Position numbers and translations under genes: made by a program. The notes below the pieces were generated by a model. That model saw only the letters and a list, made by a program, of their open reading frames with translations. It was not told the origin of the DNA and did no database searches. Shown here in pieces: positions 53,831 through 62,754 of a stretch of 64,000 bases of DNA. The stretch comes from Sagittula sp. P11 (GTDB lineage Bacteria > Pseudomonadota > Alphaproteobacteria > Rhodobacterales > Rhodobacteraceae), in contig NZ_CP021914.1 in the NCBI RefSeq assembly GCF_002814095.1, positions 62,001 to 126,000 on the forward strand, read 5' to 3'. The first letter of the stretch is position 1; every line of letters begins with the position of its first letter.

Positions 53831-54169
53831 GATGTTCCTCCCGTGGCGGGGGCCGGATTCAGGCCGGTCCGAACGTCGCCGCAGCCGGTAGCTACACATG
53901 ATTCGGAGGCGCCCACAACCGTTTTCCCGGCGCGCATCGGGGCAGGGCATGGCGGCCTTGGCCGCGATTTCCGCGGGGTGATTCGCGTGGTCGCGGAGCG
54001 CCTCTTTCCCGATGAAAACAGTCAAGATGGACTAGTTGGCCAAGGGCGTTCCGGGCCGCTGCGGGGGCTGGTCAAAATGACCGGGACGGGGGTTTGGGAT
54101 ACCGTCGTGCACGAAAACGCTTCACCGGTCTGCGAAGCTGCGCAAAGGTTGGGGCAGGGAGATTTCAGA
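53831..54169. other. Divergent intergenic region, promoters of the FDH operon
   Basis: 339 bp between the 4Fe-4S gene and the DUF3305 gene, read outward on both sides. Must contain the promoter of the long plus-strand FDH operon. Frames here are extensions of neighbours only. No convincing sigma-54 GG-N10-GC element was recognised by eye, and no hairpin. Confidence 0.45.
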
Positions 54170-54736
54170 GTGATCCACAATCCGAATGCCTACCGAACGA
54201 TGCCGGTCGGGGTCGTCCTGAGACGGACTCCGGGTGTGACGCGTTGGGCAAAGTGGCACTGGACGGCAGCCGCTGTACTGCCCGGGGCCGGCCCGGCGGA
54301 GTGGAAGGAAATGCGCCGCGAAGGCGAGGCGGTGGAGTACCACGCCGCGACCCCGGTCCTGGAACTGCACGGCGCAGAGACCGAAGCCTACCTTCAGGCG
54401 ATCAGCGACGAGGTGCCGAGCCTTTACGTCGTGATGCGCGAAACGAGCGACGGCCCGCAGCCCTACGAGGTGCTGAAGGTCACGGCCTCCCCCTTCGAGG
54501 CGCAGGATTACACCGACAGCGGCAACGAGCTGGTTGAGAAGGTGCCGATGCCGCACGGGCTGGTCGCCTGGGTCCGCGAGTTCATCGAGGCGCACCACCA
54601 GGAAGAGGTCTTCGTTAAGCGCAAGCGCGACAAGAAGCGGATCGATCTGGTCGAGGACGGGATCGGCGATGCGCGGGTGGCAAAGCCGGGCGACATATAC
54701 GCCTCTCCGGCGCTGAAGCGGAGGCGGTTGCAATGA
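54170..54736 (+). CDS. DUF3305-type protein
   Basis: 188 residues from GTG 54170 (GGGAG upstream). It begins MIHNPNAYRTMPVGVVLRRT; the middle holds EYHAATPVLELHGAETEAYLQAI, and the C-terminus WVREFIEAHHQEEVFVKRKRDKKR. Soluble, basic tail. DUF3305 and DUF3306 proteins accompany FDH operons in this order; function unknown, probably assembly or electron transfer partner recognition. First gene of the FDH operon. Confidence 0.8.
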   Translation: MIHNPNAYRTMPVGVVLRRTPGVTRWAKWHWTAAAVLPGAGPAEWKEMRREGEAVEYHAATPVLELHGAETEAYLQAISDEVPSLYVVMRETSDGPQPYEVLKVTASPFEAQDYTDSGNELVEKVPMPHGLVAWVREFIEAHHQEEVFVKRKRDKKRIDLVEDGIGDARVAKPGDIYASPALKRRRLQ

Positions 54737-54791
54737 GTGCGTGCAGGACAAGTGGGCACCGGTTCTCCGTCCGCGGGCGCGGGGATCTGTC

Positions 54792-55448
54792 ATGAGCGGA
54801 TTCTGGGACAAGCGCCGTGCCGCTGTTGCGGCCGAGGCCCGCGCCGAGGAAGAGGCGCGCCTTGCCGCCGAACGGGCGGCCGAGGAACAGGCGCTGGCGG
54901 AGAAGACTGACGAGGAGCTTCTGGCCGAGGCCGGACAGCCCATGCCGGAGGATCTCGAGACCGCCGAGCAGGTGCGCGCCTTCATGAAGTCCGCGCTGCC
55001 GCAGCGGCTGAAGGCACGGGCGCTGCGCAAGCTGTGGCGCACCAACCCGGTTCTCGCGAACCTCGACGGGCTGGTGGATTACGGTGAGGATTACACCGAC
55101 GCCGCGCGCTGCGTGCCGGACATGAAGACAGCCTACAAGGTCGGCAAGGGCATGTTCGACAAGGTGACCGAGGCCGCGAAGGAGGCGGACGCCAAGGCGG
55201 CGAAGCTCGCCGAAGCGGAGGGCGCCGCCGACGAGGCCGAAGAGGACGACATGCCCGCGCCGGAGCTGGTGTCGGTCCGCGAGCCCGCGCCATTGCCCGA
55301 TCCGCCGACGCAACTCGCTATGGCAGAGCCGGAAGACGACGCCGCGGAGGTGGCGACCGAGACGGAAACACACGACAGCGAAGACGCCCTGCCCGCCACA
55401 ACGCGGCGGATGCGTTTCGTGTTCGCAGAGACGGAAGGACAGGCATGA
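54792..55448 (+). CDS. DUF3306-type protein
   Basis: 218 residues from ATG 54792 (MSGFWDKRRAAV). A long Ala/Glu-rich helix (10-50), then the conserved core (MKSALPQRLKARALRKLWRTNPVLANLDGLVDYGEDYTDAA), and a low-complexity acidic tail. Stop overlaps the TorD-like start (ATGA). Function unknown; the WxTNPVLxNxDGLxDYxEDxTD core is the family mark. Confidence 0.82.
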   Translation: MSGFWDKRRAAVAAEARAEEEARLAAERAAEEQALAEKTDEELLAEAGQPMPEDLETAEQVRAFMKSALPQRLKARALRKLWRTNPVLANLDGLVDYGEDYTDAARCVPDMKTAYKVGKGMFDKVTEAAKEADAKAAKLAEAEGAADEAEEDDMPAPELVSVREPAPLPDPPTQLAMAEPEDDAAEVATETETHDSEDALPATTRRMRFVFAETEGQA

Positions 55449-56044
55449 CCGCAGCACCCGCCCCGAAGATCGCCGAAGAGGACCGCCTGCGCGCGGACCT
55501 CTACAATTTCCTCGGGGTCATCCTCTCCGGGCCGCCGGACGAGATGCTGCTGGCGCAGACCGCGTCGCTGTCCGGCGATGCGACGCCGCTGGGGGAGGCG
55601 ATCTCCACTCTGGCCAAGATGGCAAAGGTGACCAAGCCCCGCAGCGTCGTGACCGAATACAACAAGCTGTTCATCGGCCTCGGGCGCGGAGAGCTTCTGC
55701 CCTATGCTTCCTATTACATGACCGGCTTCCTGAACGAGAAGCCGCTGGCCCTGCTGCGGCAGGACATGACGGCGCACGGGCTGGCCCGCGCGGAAAACGT
55801 GTTCGAGCCGGAGGACAACATCGCCAGCCTGATGGAGATGATGGGCGCTCTGATCGTCGGGCGCTTCAGCTCGCCCGCGTCGCTCGAGGCGCAGAAGACC
55901 TTCTTCAACAAGCACATCGCGTCCTGGGCCGGGCACTTCTTCAGTGACCTCGAGAACGCCAAGGGATCGGTGTTCTACGCGCCGGTGGGAACCATCGGTC
56001 GCACCTTCATGGAAATCGAGGCGGAAGCCTTCCGCCTCGGCTGA
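55445..56044 (+). CDS. TorD/DmsD-family redox enzyme maturation chaperone
   Basis: 199 residues, all helical. Family marks: RADLYNFLGVILSGPPDEMLL near the N-terminus, EYNKLFIGLGRGELLPYASYYMTGFLNEKPL (the E-Y-N-x-L-F-x-G motif) in the middle and FFNKHIASWAGHFFSDLENAK. It should bind the Tat signal of the FDH alpha subunit and hold it until the molybdenum or tungsten cofactor is inserted. Next to the 60-aa Tat peptide and the FDH genes. Confidence 0.9.
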   Translation: MTAAPAPKIAEEDRLRADLYNFLGVILSGPPDEMLLAQTASLSGDATPLGEAISTLAKMAKVTKPRSVVTEYNKLFIGLGRGELLPYASYYMTGFLNEKPLALLRQDMTAHGLARAENVFEPEDNIASLMEMMGALIVGRFSSPASLEAQKTFFNKHIASWAGHFFSDLENAKGSVFYAPVGTIGRTFMEIEAEAFRLG

Positions 56045-56116
56045 GCCGGCGGGGCCTTCGGGTCCCGTCAAACGAGCGGCGCGGGGGACGCGCCGGAACC
56101 TACAGAGGAGCAAGAC

Positions 56117-56299
56117 ATGTCAGAGAAAGAAGCGTCCCGGCGCGACTTCCTGAAGCTGGCCGGGACCGCCGCGCCCGCCGCCGCCGTGGCCGTGGCCACC
56201 GCCGGTACGCAGGCCGAAGCCGCGGAGCCGGACCTGTCGTCCAACCGGATGCAGGACACGGTGCACACCCGCGCCTACTTCGACGCCGCGCGGTTCTGA
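56117..56299 (+). CDS. Small twin-arginine signal protein of the FDH locus
   Basis: 60 residues: EASRRDFLKLAGTAAPAAAVA is a full Tat signal (RRDFLK), followed by only about 20 residues after the cleavage region (EPDLSSNRMQDTVHTRAYFD). Between the chaperone gene and FDH alpha. Such peptides recur before FDH alpha in this group; perhaps a small accessory subunit exported with FDH. The remaining 177 bp before FDH alpha hold no gene. Confidence 0.82.
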   Translation: MSEKEASRRDFLKLAGTAAPAAAVAVATAGTQAEAAEPDLSSNRMQDTVHTRAYFDAARF

Positions 56300-56476
56300 T
56301 CCGCGCCCGCGCACAGGCCTTTGGCCGAGCGCCCCGCTGACGCCCCGCCCGGGCGTGGCACCCCGCTGGTGGAACAACTGGTTGCGTGAGGCCCGACCGT
56401 TCCGCCGTCACCGCTCTGCGCCTGTGCGCCGGGCACTGTCTTTCGCACCGCGAGGTGCGTTGAGGGAGAGAGACAC

Positions 56477-59374
56477 ATGCTTAGGAAAAAGACCAACGGG
56501 GTTGCGCGACGCCCCCAGCGGACTTCGATCCTGTCCGAGGTTGCCAAGACCTCGGTTGACCGGCGCGGATTCCTCCGCGGGTCCGGTCTGGCGATCGGCG
56601 GCCTTGCCGCGATTGCAGCGACCGGAGGAACCGTCCAGCAGGCCAGTGCGCAGACCGCTGCCACCGGCAAGGTGGACCTGAAGAAAACCGTGTGCACCCA
56701 TTGCTCGGTCGGTTGTACCGTCATGGCAGAGGTGTCGGACGGCGTCTGGATCGGGCAGGAGCCCGGCTGGGACAGCCCGTTCAACCTCGGGTCCCACTGC
56801 GCGAAGGGCGCCTCCGTGCGCGAGCACACCCATGGCGAACGCCGCCTCAAGTACCCGATGAAGAAGGTCGGGGGAGAGTGGGTCCGCATCAGCTGGGAAG
56901 ACGCGATCAACGAGATCGGCGACCAGATGATGGCGATCCGCGAGGAAAGCGGCCCGGACTCCGTCTACTGGCTGGGCTCGGCGAAGCACAGCAACGAACA
57001 GTCCTACCTGTTCCAGAAGTTCGCGCGTTACTGGGGGACGAACAACGTCGACCACCAGGCGCGGATCTGTCACTCGACCACGGTTGCAGGTGTTGCCAAC
57101 ACCTGGGGCTACGGCGCGATGACGAACTCCTACAACGACATCCATAACTCCAAGGCGATCTTCATCATCGGCGGCAACCCGGCCGAGGCGCACCCCGTCT
57201 CGCTGCTGCACGTGCTGCGCGCCAAGGAGCAGAACAACGCCCCGCTGATCGTCTGCGATCCGCGCTTTACCCGGACGGCGGCCCATGCGGACGAATACGT
57301 GCGCTTCCGCCCCGGTGCCGACGTGGCGCTGGTCTGGGGCATCCTCTGGCACATCTTCGAGAATGGCTGGGAAGACCGCGAGTTCATCCGCACCCGTGTC
57401 TGGGGCATGGACCAGATCCGCGAGGAAGTGGCCAAGTGGAAGCCGGAAGAGGTCGAGCGCGTCACCGGCGTCCCCGGCTCCCAGCTCGAGCGCGTGGCGC
57501 GGACGCTGGCGAACAACCGTCCCGGCACCGTGATCTGGTGCATGGGCGGCACCCAGCACACCACGGGCAACAACAACACCCGCGCCTACTGCATCCTTCA
57601 GCTTGCGCTGGGGAACATGGGGGTATCCGGCGGCGGCACCAACATCTTCCGCGGCCACGACAACGTGCAGGGGGCCACGGACCTCGGCGTCCTGTCGCAC
57701 ACGCTGGCGGGCTACTACGGCCTGGCCAAGGGCTCGTGGGAGCACTGGGCCCGCGTCTGGGGCGAGGACTGGGACTGGCTGAACGGTCAGTTCGCCAAGA
57801 TGCCCGGCGCCGACGGCAAGGAAAAGGACCTGATGTACGAGACCGGGATACCGGTATCGCGCTGGATCGACGGTGTGCTTGAAGACGCCGAGAACATGGA
57901 CCAGCCCAACAAGGTCCGCGGCATGGTCTTCTGGGGCCACGCGCCGAACTCTCAGACCCGCATGGTCGAGATGAAGAAGGCGATGGAGCTTCTGGACCTG
58001 CTTGTGGTGGTTGACCCCTATCCGACCGTGACGGCCGTGCTGCACGACCGGACGGATGGCGTCTACCTGCTGCCGGCGGCCACGCAGTTCGAGACCCACG
58101 GTTCGGTCACCGCGTCGAACCGCTCGATCCAGTGGCGCCAGCAGGTGGTGAAGCCGATCTTCGAGTCGAAGCCCGACCATGAGATCATCGGCCTGTTCGC
58201 CAAGAAGTTCGGCTACCACGACCGGCTGTTCCGCAACATCGCGCTTGAGGACGACGGTGTGACCCCGAGCATCGAGGACACGCTGCGCGAGATCAACCGC
58301 GGCATGTGGACGGTCGGCTACACTGGCCAGACGCCGGAGCGCCTCAAGCTCCACATGGAGAACCAGCACACCTTCGACCGCACCACGCTGCGCGCGGTGG
58401 GCGGACCTGCCGACGGCGACTACTACGGTCTGCCGTGGCCGTGCTGGGGCACCGCCGAGATCAAGCATCCCGGCTCGCCCAACCTCTACAACATCGACCT
58501 CGCGGTGAAGGACGGCGGCCTGCCGTTCCGGGCCCGCTACGGTGTGGAGCGCAACGGCGACAACCTGCTGGCGGAAGGCGTCTACAACCCGGGCTCGGAG
58601 ATCCAGGACGGATACCCCGAGTTCACCATGCAGATGCTGATGGACCTCGGCTGGGACAGCGACCTGACCGACGAGGAGCGGAAGGTGATCGACGAGATCG
58701 CCGGTCCGAAGACCAACTGGAAGACCGACCTTTCCGGCGGCATCCAGCGGGTCGCGATCGAGCACGGCTGCGCGCCCTACGGCAACGCCAAGGCGCGCTG
58801 CGTGGTCTGGGAATTCCCCGATCCCGTGCCGATCCACCGCGAGGCGCTGTATACCAACCGGCGCGACCTGGTGGCCGACTATCCCACCTACGACGACCGG
58901 AAGTTCTATCGTCTGCCGACCATGTACGCGTCGATCCAGAAGCAGGACTTCTCCAAGGACTACCCGATGATCCTCACCTCCGGCCGACTGGTCGAGTACG
59001 AGGGCGGCGGGGACGAAACCCGGTCCAACCCGTGGCTCGCCGAGCTGCAGCAGGACATGTTCGTCGAGATCAACCCGCGCGACGCCAACAACCTCGGTGT
59101 GCGTGACGCGGCCATGGTCTGGGTCGAAGGTCCCGAAGGCGGCAAGGTCAAGGTCAAGGCGATGGTCACCGAGCGGGTGGGCGAAGGCGTGGCCTTCATG
59201 CCCTTCCACTTCGGCGGCTGGTACCAGGGCGAGGACCTGCGGTCGAAGTACCCGGAAGGGGCGGACCCCATCGTTCTTGGTGAATCCTGCAACACGGCGC
59301 AGACATACGGCTACGACTCCGTCACGCAGATGCAGGAGACCAAGGCCACCCTCTGCAAGATCATGCCGGCATAA
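56477..59374 (+). CDS. Formate dehydrogenase alpha (catalytic) subunit, molybdopterin type, Tat-exported
   Basis: 965 residues; oxidises formate to CO2 in the periplasm. Tat signal with RRGFLRG (R29, R30). A 4Fe-4S cluster uses C73, C76, C80 and C108. The metal-ligand position is Cys198 followed by His199 (RICHSTTVAGVANTWGYGAMTNSYND), where E. coli FdnG has selenocysteine; the codon here is TGT, so no selenium insertion is needed. The C-terminal cofactor domain ends near VGEGVAFMPFHFGGWYQGEDL. It passes electrons to the beta subunit, 12 bp downstream. Confidence 0.95.
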   Translation: MLRKKTNGVARRPQRTSILSEVAKTSVDRRGFLRGSGLAIGGLAAIAATGGTVQQASAQTAATGKVDLKKTVCTHCSVGCTVMAEVSDGVWIGQEPGWDSPFNLGSHCAKGASVREHTHGERRLKYPMKKVGGEWVRISWEDAINEIGDQMMAIREESGPDSVYWLGSAKHSNEQSYLFQKFARYWGTNNVDHQARICHSTTVAGVANTWGYGAMTNSYNDIHNSKAIFIIGGNPAEAHPVSLLHVLRAKEQNNAPLIVCDPRFTRTAAHADEYVRFRPGADVALVWGILWHIFENGWEDREFIRTRVWGMDQIREEVAKWKPEEVERVTGVPGSQLERVARTLANNRPGTVIWCMGGTQHTTGNNNTRAYCILQLALGNMGVSGGGTNIFRGHDNVQGATDLGVLSHTLAGYYGLAKGSWEHWARVWGEDWDWLNGQFAKMPGADGKEKDLMYETGIPVSRWIDGVLEDAENMDQPNKVRGMVFWGHAPNSQTRMVEMKKAMELLDLLVVVDPYPTVTAVLHDRTDGVYLLPAATQFETHGSVTASNRSIQWRQQVVKPIFESKPDHEIIGLFAKKFGYHDRLFRNIALEDDGVTPSIEDTLREINRGMWTVGYTGQTPERLKLHMENQHTFDRTTLRAVGGPADGDYYGLPWPCWGTAEIKHPGSPNLYNIDLAVKDGGLPFRARYGVERNGDNLLAEGVYNPGSEIQDGYPEFTMQMLMDLGWDSDLTDEERKVIDEIAGPKTNWKTDLSGGIQRVAIEHGCAPYGNAKARCVVWEFPDPVPIHREALYTNRRDLVADYPTYDDRKFYRLPTMYASIQKQDFSKDYPMILTSGRLVEYEGGGDETRSNPWLAELQQDMFVEINPRDANNLGVRDAAMVWVEGPEGGKVKVKAMVTERVGEGVAFMPFHFGGWYQGEDLRSKYPEGADPIVLGESCNTAQTYGYDSVTQMQETKATLCKIMPA

Positions 59375-59386
59375 GGAGAGAGAAAC

Positions 59387-59980
59387 ATGGCAAGAGCGAA
59401 GTTCCTCTGTGACGCCGAGCGCTGCATCGAATGCAACGCCTGCGTCACCGCCTGCAAGAACGAGCACGAGGTGCCGTGGGGCATCAACCGTCGCCGCGTG
59501 GTGACCATCCAGGACGGCCAGCCGGGCGAACGCTCGATCTCGGTCGCCTGCATGCACTGCTCGGACGCGCCCTGCATGGCGGTGTGCCCGGTCGACTGCT
59601 TCTATCAGAACGAGGAAGGTGTCGTCCTGCACTCCAAGGACCTGTGCATCGGCTGCGGCTACTGCTTCTACGCGTGCCCCTTCGGCGCGCCGCAGTATCC
59701 GCAGGCGGGCAACTTCGGGTCGCGCGGCAAGATGGACAAGTGCACCTTCTGCGCCGGTGGTCCGGAAGAGAACAACTCCCAGGCGGAGTTCCAGAAGTAC
59801 GGCCGCAACCGGATCGCGGAAGGCAAGTTGCCGATCTGCGCCGAGATGTGCTCCACCAAGGCTCTGCTGGCGGGCGATGGCGACGTCGTGTCGGCCATCT
59901 ACCGCGAGCGCGTCGTCGCACGGGGTTTCGGCTCCGGCGCCTGGGGCTGGGGCACGGCTTACGACCAGAAGGGCGGCTGA
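59387..59980 (+). CDS. fdh3B: Formate dehydrogenase beta subunit, four-cluster ferredoxin (FDH3 type)
   Basis: 197 residues. Cysteine groups: C13/C16/C19/C23, C55/C58/C63/C67, C87/C90/C93/C97, and C119/C122 with C151/C155, enough for four 4Fe-4S clusters. No C-terminal membrane anchor, unlike FdnH. Electron relay from alpha to the gamma cytochrome. A terminator-like hairpin follows at 60034. Confidence 0.93.
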   Translation: MARAKFLCDAERCIECNACVTACKNEHEVPWGINRRRVVTIQDGQPGERSISVACMHCSDAPCMAVCPVDCFYQNEEGVVLHSKDLCIGCGYCFYACPFGAPQYPQAGNFGSRGKMDKCTFCAGGPEENNSQAEFQKYGRNRIAEGKLPICAEMCSTKALLAGDGDVVSAIYRERVVARGFGSGAWGWGTAYDQKGG

Positions 59981-60033
59981 CGCCTTTCCGCGCGTGGGCC
60001 GGGCGCCTGTCCGGCCTACATCTGCACCATGAC

Positions 60034-60062
60034 GGCGGGGCCTTCGCGGCCTCGCCCTTTTT
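60034..60062 (+). terminator. Intrinsic-terminator-like hairpin between FDH beta and gamma
   Basis: GGCGGGGCC and GGCCTCGCC pair (9 bp, one wobble) around TTCGC, followed by CTTTTT. It looks like a true intrinsic terminator inside the operon, 54 bp after the beta stop, and may reduce expression of the gamma, WD40-cytochrome and regulator genes. Confidence 0.65.
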
Positions 60063-60103
60063 GCCACGGACCGGAGGGGGTTTCGTGGCCGATGGGGTTT
60101 GAC

Positions 60104-61348
60104 ATGACGACTGAACGTTCGAGCGGCTTCGTCGCCTTCATACTCGTGCTGCTGGCCATTGCGATATTCTCGTTCTGGATGGCACCGGGTCCGCGCATCG
60201 ACGAGACCGAGGCAGAACTGGCCGCGGCCCGGCTGGAAACCGGCGGCGCGCAGACGCTGGAAGACATCCTGCGGCGGCAGCAGGGCCTGCCGGTCAACGA
60301 CGACTTCCGGTCGACGAACATCGGCGGCGACGCCGTGCCGCCGCCGAACACCGCGCCGCTCGGCACTTCGTCCGACCCGGACCTGTGGCGCGCGCTGCGC
60401 TACAACAAGGCGGATGTGACCGTCTCGACGCACCGGCCGGTGGGCGAAGTGCTGATGCAGGACGGCGGCATGAGATGGCTGACCGTGCGCGACGGCCCGC
60501 TGCGCACCTATGGCGGCTGGCTGCTGCTGGGGACCATCGGCATCCTCGCCGTCTTCTTCCTGTTCCGCGGCCGCATCAGGATCGAGGGCGGCAAGACCGG
60601 CAAGACCGTCACCCGTTTCCACGCCTTCGAACGCTTCACCCATTGGATGACCGCCGGGTCCTTCGTGCTCCTGGCTTTCACCGGGCTCTTCACCCTCTTC
60701 GGGCGCAAGTTCCTGATCCCGGTGCTGGGCCATGACGCGAACTCCGTTTGGCTGGCGGTCTCGAAGTACATCCACAACAATGTCAGCTGGGCCTTCATGC
60801 TGGGGATCGTGCTGGTCTTCATCCTTTGGGTCGCGCACAACATCCCCAACAAGCTGGACATCATCTGGTTCAAGCAGGCGGGCGGCATCGTCGGCGACAA
60901 GCACCCCCCGGCGAAGAAGTTCAACGCGGGCCAGAAGCTGATCTTCTGGTCGGTGATCCTGTTCGGCGCGTCGATCTCGCTGTCGGGCCTGTCGCTGCTC
61001 TTCCCCTTCGACCTGCCGCTGTTCGGCAAGACCTTCACGCTGCTGAACGACATCGGCATCACCGGCCTCCTCGGCATGGAGCCGCTGCCCGTGGCGCTTG
61101 CCCCGCAGGAAGAGATGCAACTTGCCCAGCTCTGGCACGCCATCGTCGCCTTTGTCCTGATGGCGATCATCATCGGCCATATCTACATCGGCTCGATCGG
61201 GATGGAGGGCGCCTTCGACGCCATGGGGTCCGGGCAGGTGGACGAGAACTGGGCCGAACAGCACCACTCCATCTGGTACGAGAAGGTCAAGGAACGCGAA
61301 GCCGCGCGCGAGGGCAGGGCGCCCGAACAGGCGACCCCGGCGGAGTGA
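60104..61348 (+). CDS. Formate dehydrogenase gamma subunit, membrane cytochrome b
   Basis: 414 residues from ATG 60104 (ATG 60092 is a near alternative). An N-terminal helix (about 9-27) precedes a ~115-residue periplasmic stretch with SSDPDLWRALRYNKADVTVSTHRP, then four membrane helices of the FdnI type from about 145 on. Candidate heme b ligands are His in RFHAFERFTHWMT, KYIHNNVSW and LWHAIVAFVLMAIIIGHIYIG. It would anchor FDH and pass electrons to quinone. Its stop overlaps the start of the WD40-cytochrome gene (TGATG). Confidence 0.93.
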   Translation: MTTERSSGFVAFILVLLAIAIFSFWMAPGPRIDETEAELAAARLETGGAQTLEDILRRQQGLPVNDDFRSTNIGGDAVPPPNTAPLGTSSDPDLWRALRYNKADVTVSTHRPVGEVLMQDGGMRWLTVRDGPLRTYGGWLLLGTIGILAVFFLFRGRIRIEGGKTGKTVTRFHAFERFTHWMTAGSFVLLAFTGLFTLFGRKFLIPVLGHDANSVWLAVSKYIHNNVSWAFMLGIVLVFILWVAHNIPNKLDIIWFKQAGGIVGDKHPPAKKFNAGQKLIFWSVILFGASISLSGLSLLFPFDLPLFGKTFTLLNDIGITGLLGMEPLPVALAPQEEMQLAQLWHAIVAFVLMAIIIGHIYIGSIGMEGAFDAMGSGQVDENWAEQHHSIWYEKVKEREAAREGRAPEQATPAE

Positions 61349-62628
61349 TGCGCTGGCTTGCGATCCTGTGCCTCTGCGCCTCGGCCGCCGGGGCGCAGGA
61401 GTTCACCACCCTCAAGGGACACGGCGGACCGATCATGGGCATCGCCGCCTCCGGTGACCGCGTGGCCACCGCCAGCTTCGACAACTCCGTCGGCGTCTGG
61501 TCGGCGGACGAGCCGGAATGGCAGGAAGGCCACGAGGCGGCGGTCAACGCTGTCGCCTTCGGGCCGGAGGGCACGGTGATCTCCGGCGCGGACGACTTCA
61601 CCGTGCGGCTCTGGGGCAAGGACGGAGAGGCCCGCCTCCTCGGCACCCACAAGGGCAAGGTCACGGCGCTGGCCATGTCACCCGACGCACGCCTCGCCGC
61701 CAGCGCAAGCTGGGACGGCACCATCGGGCTCTGGCCGCTGTCCGGCGGAACGGACGGCCGGTTCCTCGACGCGCCCGGCGGGGTGAACGCCGTGGCCATA
61801 GACGACAAGGCCCGGGTCTGGGCCGCGACTTCCAACGGCTACATCCTGCGCTACGACCTGATCGAGCAGACCGCCGACCAGATCGTCAGCCATGGCTTCG
61901 GCATCAACGAGATCGTGGTGACGCCCGACTGGATCGCCTATGGCGCGGTCGACGGGGTGACGCGGGTGATAGACCACCAGGGCGGCCAGATCGCCGACTT
62001 CACGCTGGACCGCCGCCCGATCCTTGCCATGGCCTATCACGCCGGGACCCATCAGCTTGCCGCCGGGGACGGGCACGGCTTCATCATGATCGTCGACACC
62101 GCCGGGTGGCAGATCACCCGCGATTTCCGCGCCACCCGCGAAGGGCCGGTCTGGGCGCTGGCCTTCTCTGACGACGGGGCGCGGATCTGGGCGGGCGGTC
62201 TGGACGACGTGGCCTTCGGCTGGCCGGTGGAGGCGCTCGACGCCTTCGATCCGGGCATCAGTGGCGACCGCAGCTTCCTGCGCGATGCCGGGACCATGTC
62301 GAACGGCGAACGGCAGTTCATGCGAAAATGCTCGATCTGTCACGCGCTGGAGCCTGGCCCGTCGCGCAAGGCCGGGCCGACGCTGCACGGCGTGTTCGGC
62401 CGCCGGGCGGGCACGGTGCCGGGCTACACCTATTCCGATACGCTCGACGGCGCCGACATCGTCTGGACCGACGACACCATCGACGCCCTGTTTGACCAGG
62501 GGCCGGATCACTATATTCCCGGCTCAAAGATGCCGATGCAGGTGATCGCGGGGGCGGACGACCGGGCCGACCTCATCGCCTTCCTGAAATCGGCCAACGA
62601 CCAATCCGGCGAGGAGGCTGAGAAATGA
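61348..62628 (+). CDS. WD40 beta-propeller fused to cytochrome c
   Basis: 426 residues. Signal peptide 1-17 (ILCLCASAAGAQEF). Residues 20-305 hold about six or seven WD40-like repeats (LKGHGGPIMGIAASGDRVATASFDNSVGVW, then repeats ending in VRLW, IGLW, FGW). The C-terminal class I cytochrome c (about 317-420) has heme motif CSICH and axial Met in PGSKMPMQ. Periplasmic. A propeller-cytochrome beside FDH suggests docking of FDH and electron acceptance or cycling; the role is inferred. Confidence 0.87.
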   Translation: MRWLAILCLCASAAGAQEFTTLKGHGGPIMGIAASGDRVATASFDNSVGVWSADEPEWQEGHEAAVNAVAFGPEGTVISGADDFTVRLWGKDGEARLLGTHKGKVTALAMSPDARLAASASWDGTIGLWPLSGGTDGRFLDAPGGVNAVAIDDKARVWAATSNGYILRYDLIEQTADQIVSHGFGINEIVVTPDWIAYGAVDGVTRVIDHQGGQIADFTLDRRPILAMAYHAGTHQLAAGDGHGFIMIVDTAGWQITRDFRATREGPVWALAFSDDGARIWAGGLDDVAFGWPVEALDAFDPGISGDRSFLRDAGTMSNGERQFMRKCSICHALEPGPSRKAGPTLHGVFGRRAGTVPGYTYSDTLDGADIVWTDDTIDALFDQGPDHYIPGSKMPMQVIAGADDRADLIAFLKSANDQSGEEAEK

Positions 62629-62753
62629 AGGCAATGGTGATGGGCTTTGTCGCGGTGGCCGTGATCGGCGTGGCGGCGCACTACGGGCTGGAGGCGCTGG
62701 ACGACACCACCGCCGCGCGCCAGACCACGGGCGAGAGCGTCCGGCTCGACTGA
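62625..62753 (+). CDS. 42-aa small membrane peptide of the FDH operon
   Basis: Starts at ATG 62625 overlapping the previous stop (ATGA) and ends at TGA 62751. One membrane helix (MVMGFVAVAVIGVAAHYGLE, about 4-23) with a short hydrophilic tail. Unrecognised. The overlap with the WD40-cytochrome gene and the fact that the regulator begins 1 bp after its stop support it as a real gene. Could be an FDH membrane accessory subunit. Confidence 0.7.
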   Translation: MKAMVMGFVAVAVIGVAAHYGLEALDDTTAARQTTGESVRLD

Positions 62754-62754
62754 C

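Noticed and set aside
51965-54169. Long plus-strand frame leading into the DUF3305 gene
   Set aside because: The part before 54170 is antisense to the 4Fe-4S gene and has no family similarity; only the last 188 codons are the real gene.
57061-57080. Possible selenocysteine site in FDH alpha
   Set aside because: The ligand codon is TGT (Cys198), not TGA, so no selenium insertion is required.
56408-61267. A 1619-codon open frame on the minus strand
   Set aside because: It lies antisense to the FDH alpha, beta and gamma genes and shows only the low-complexity composition expected from a high-GC shadow frame (His-, Arg- and Asp-rich without domains).
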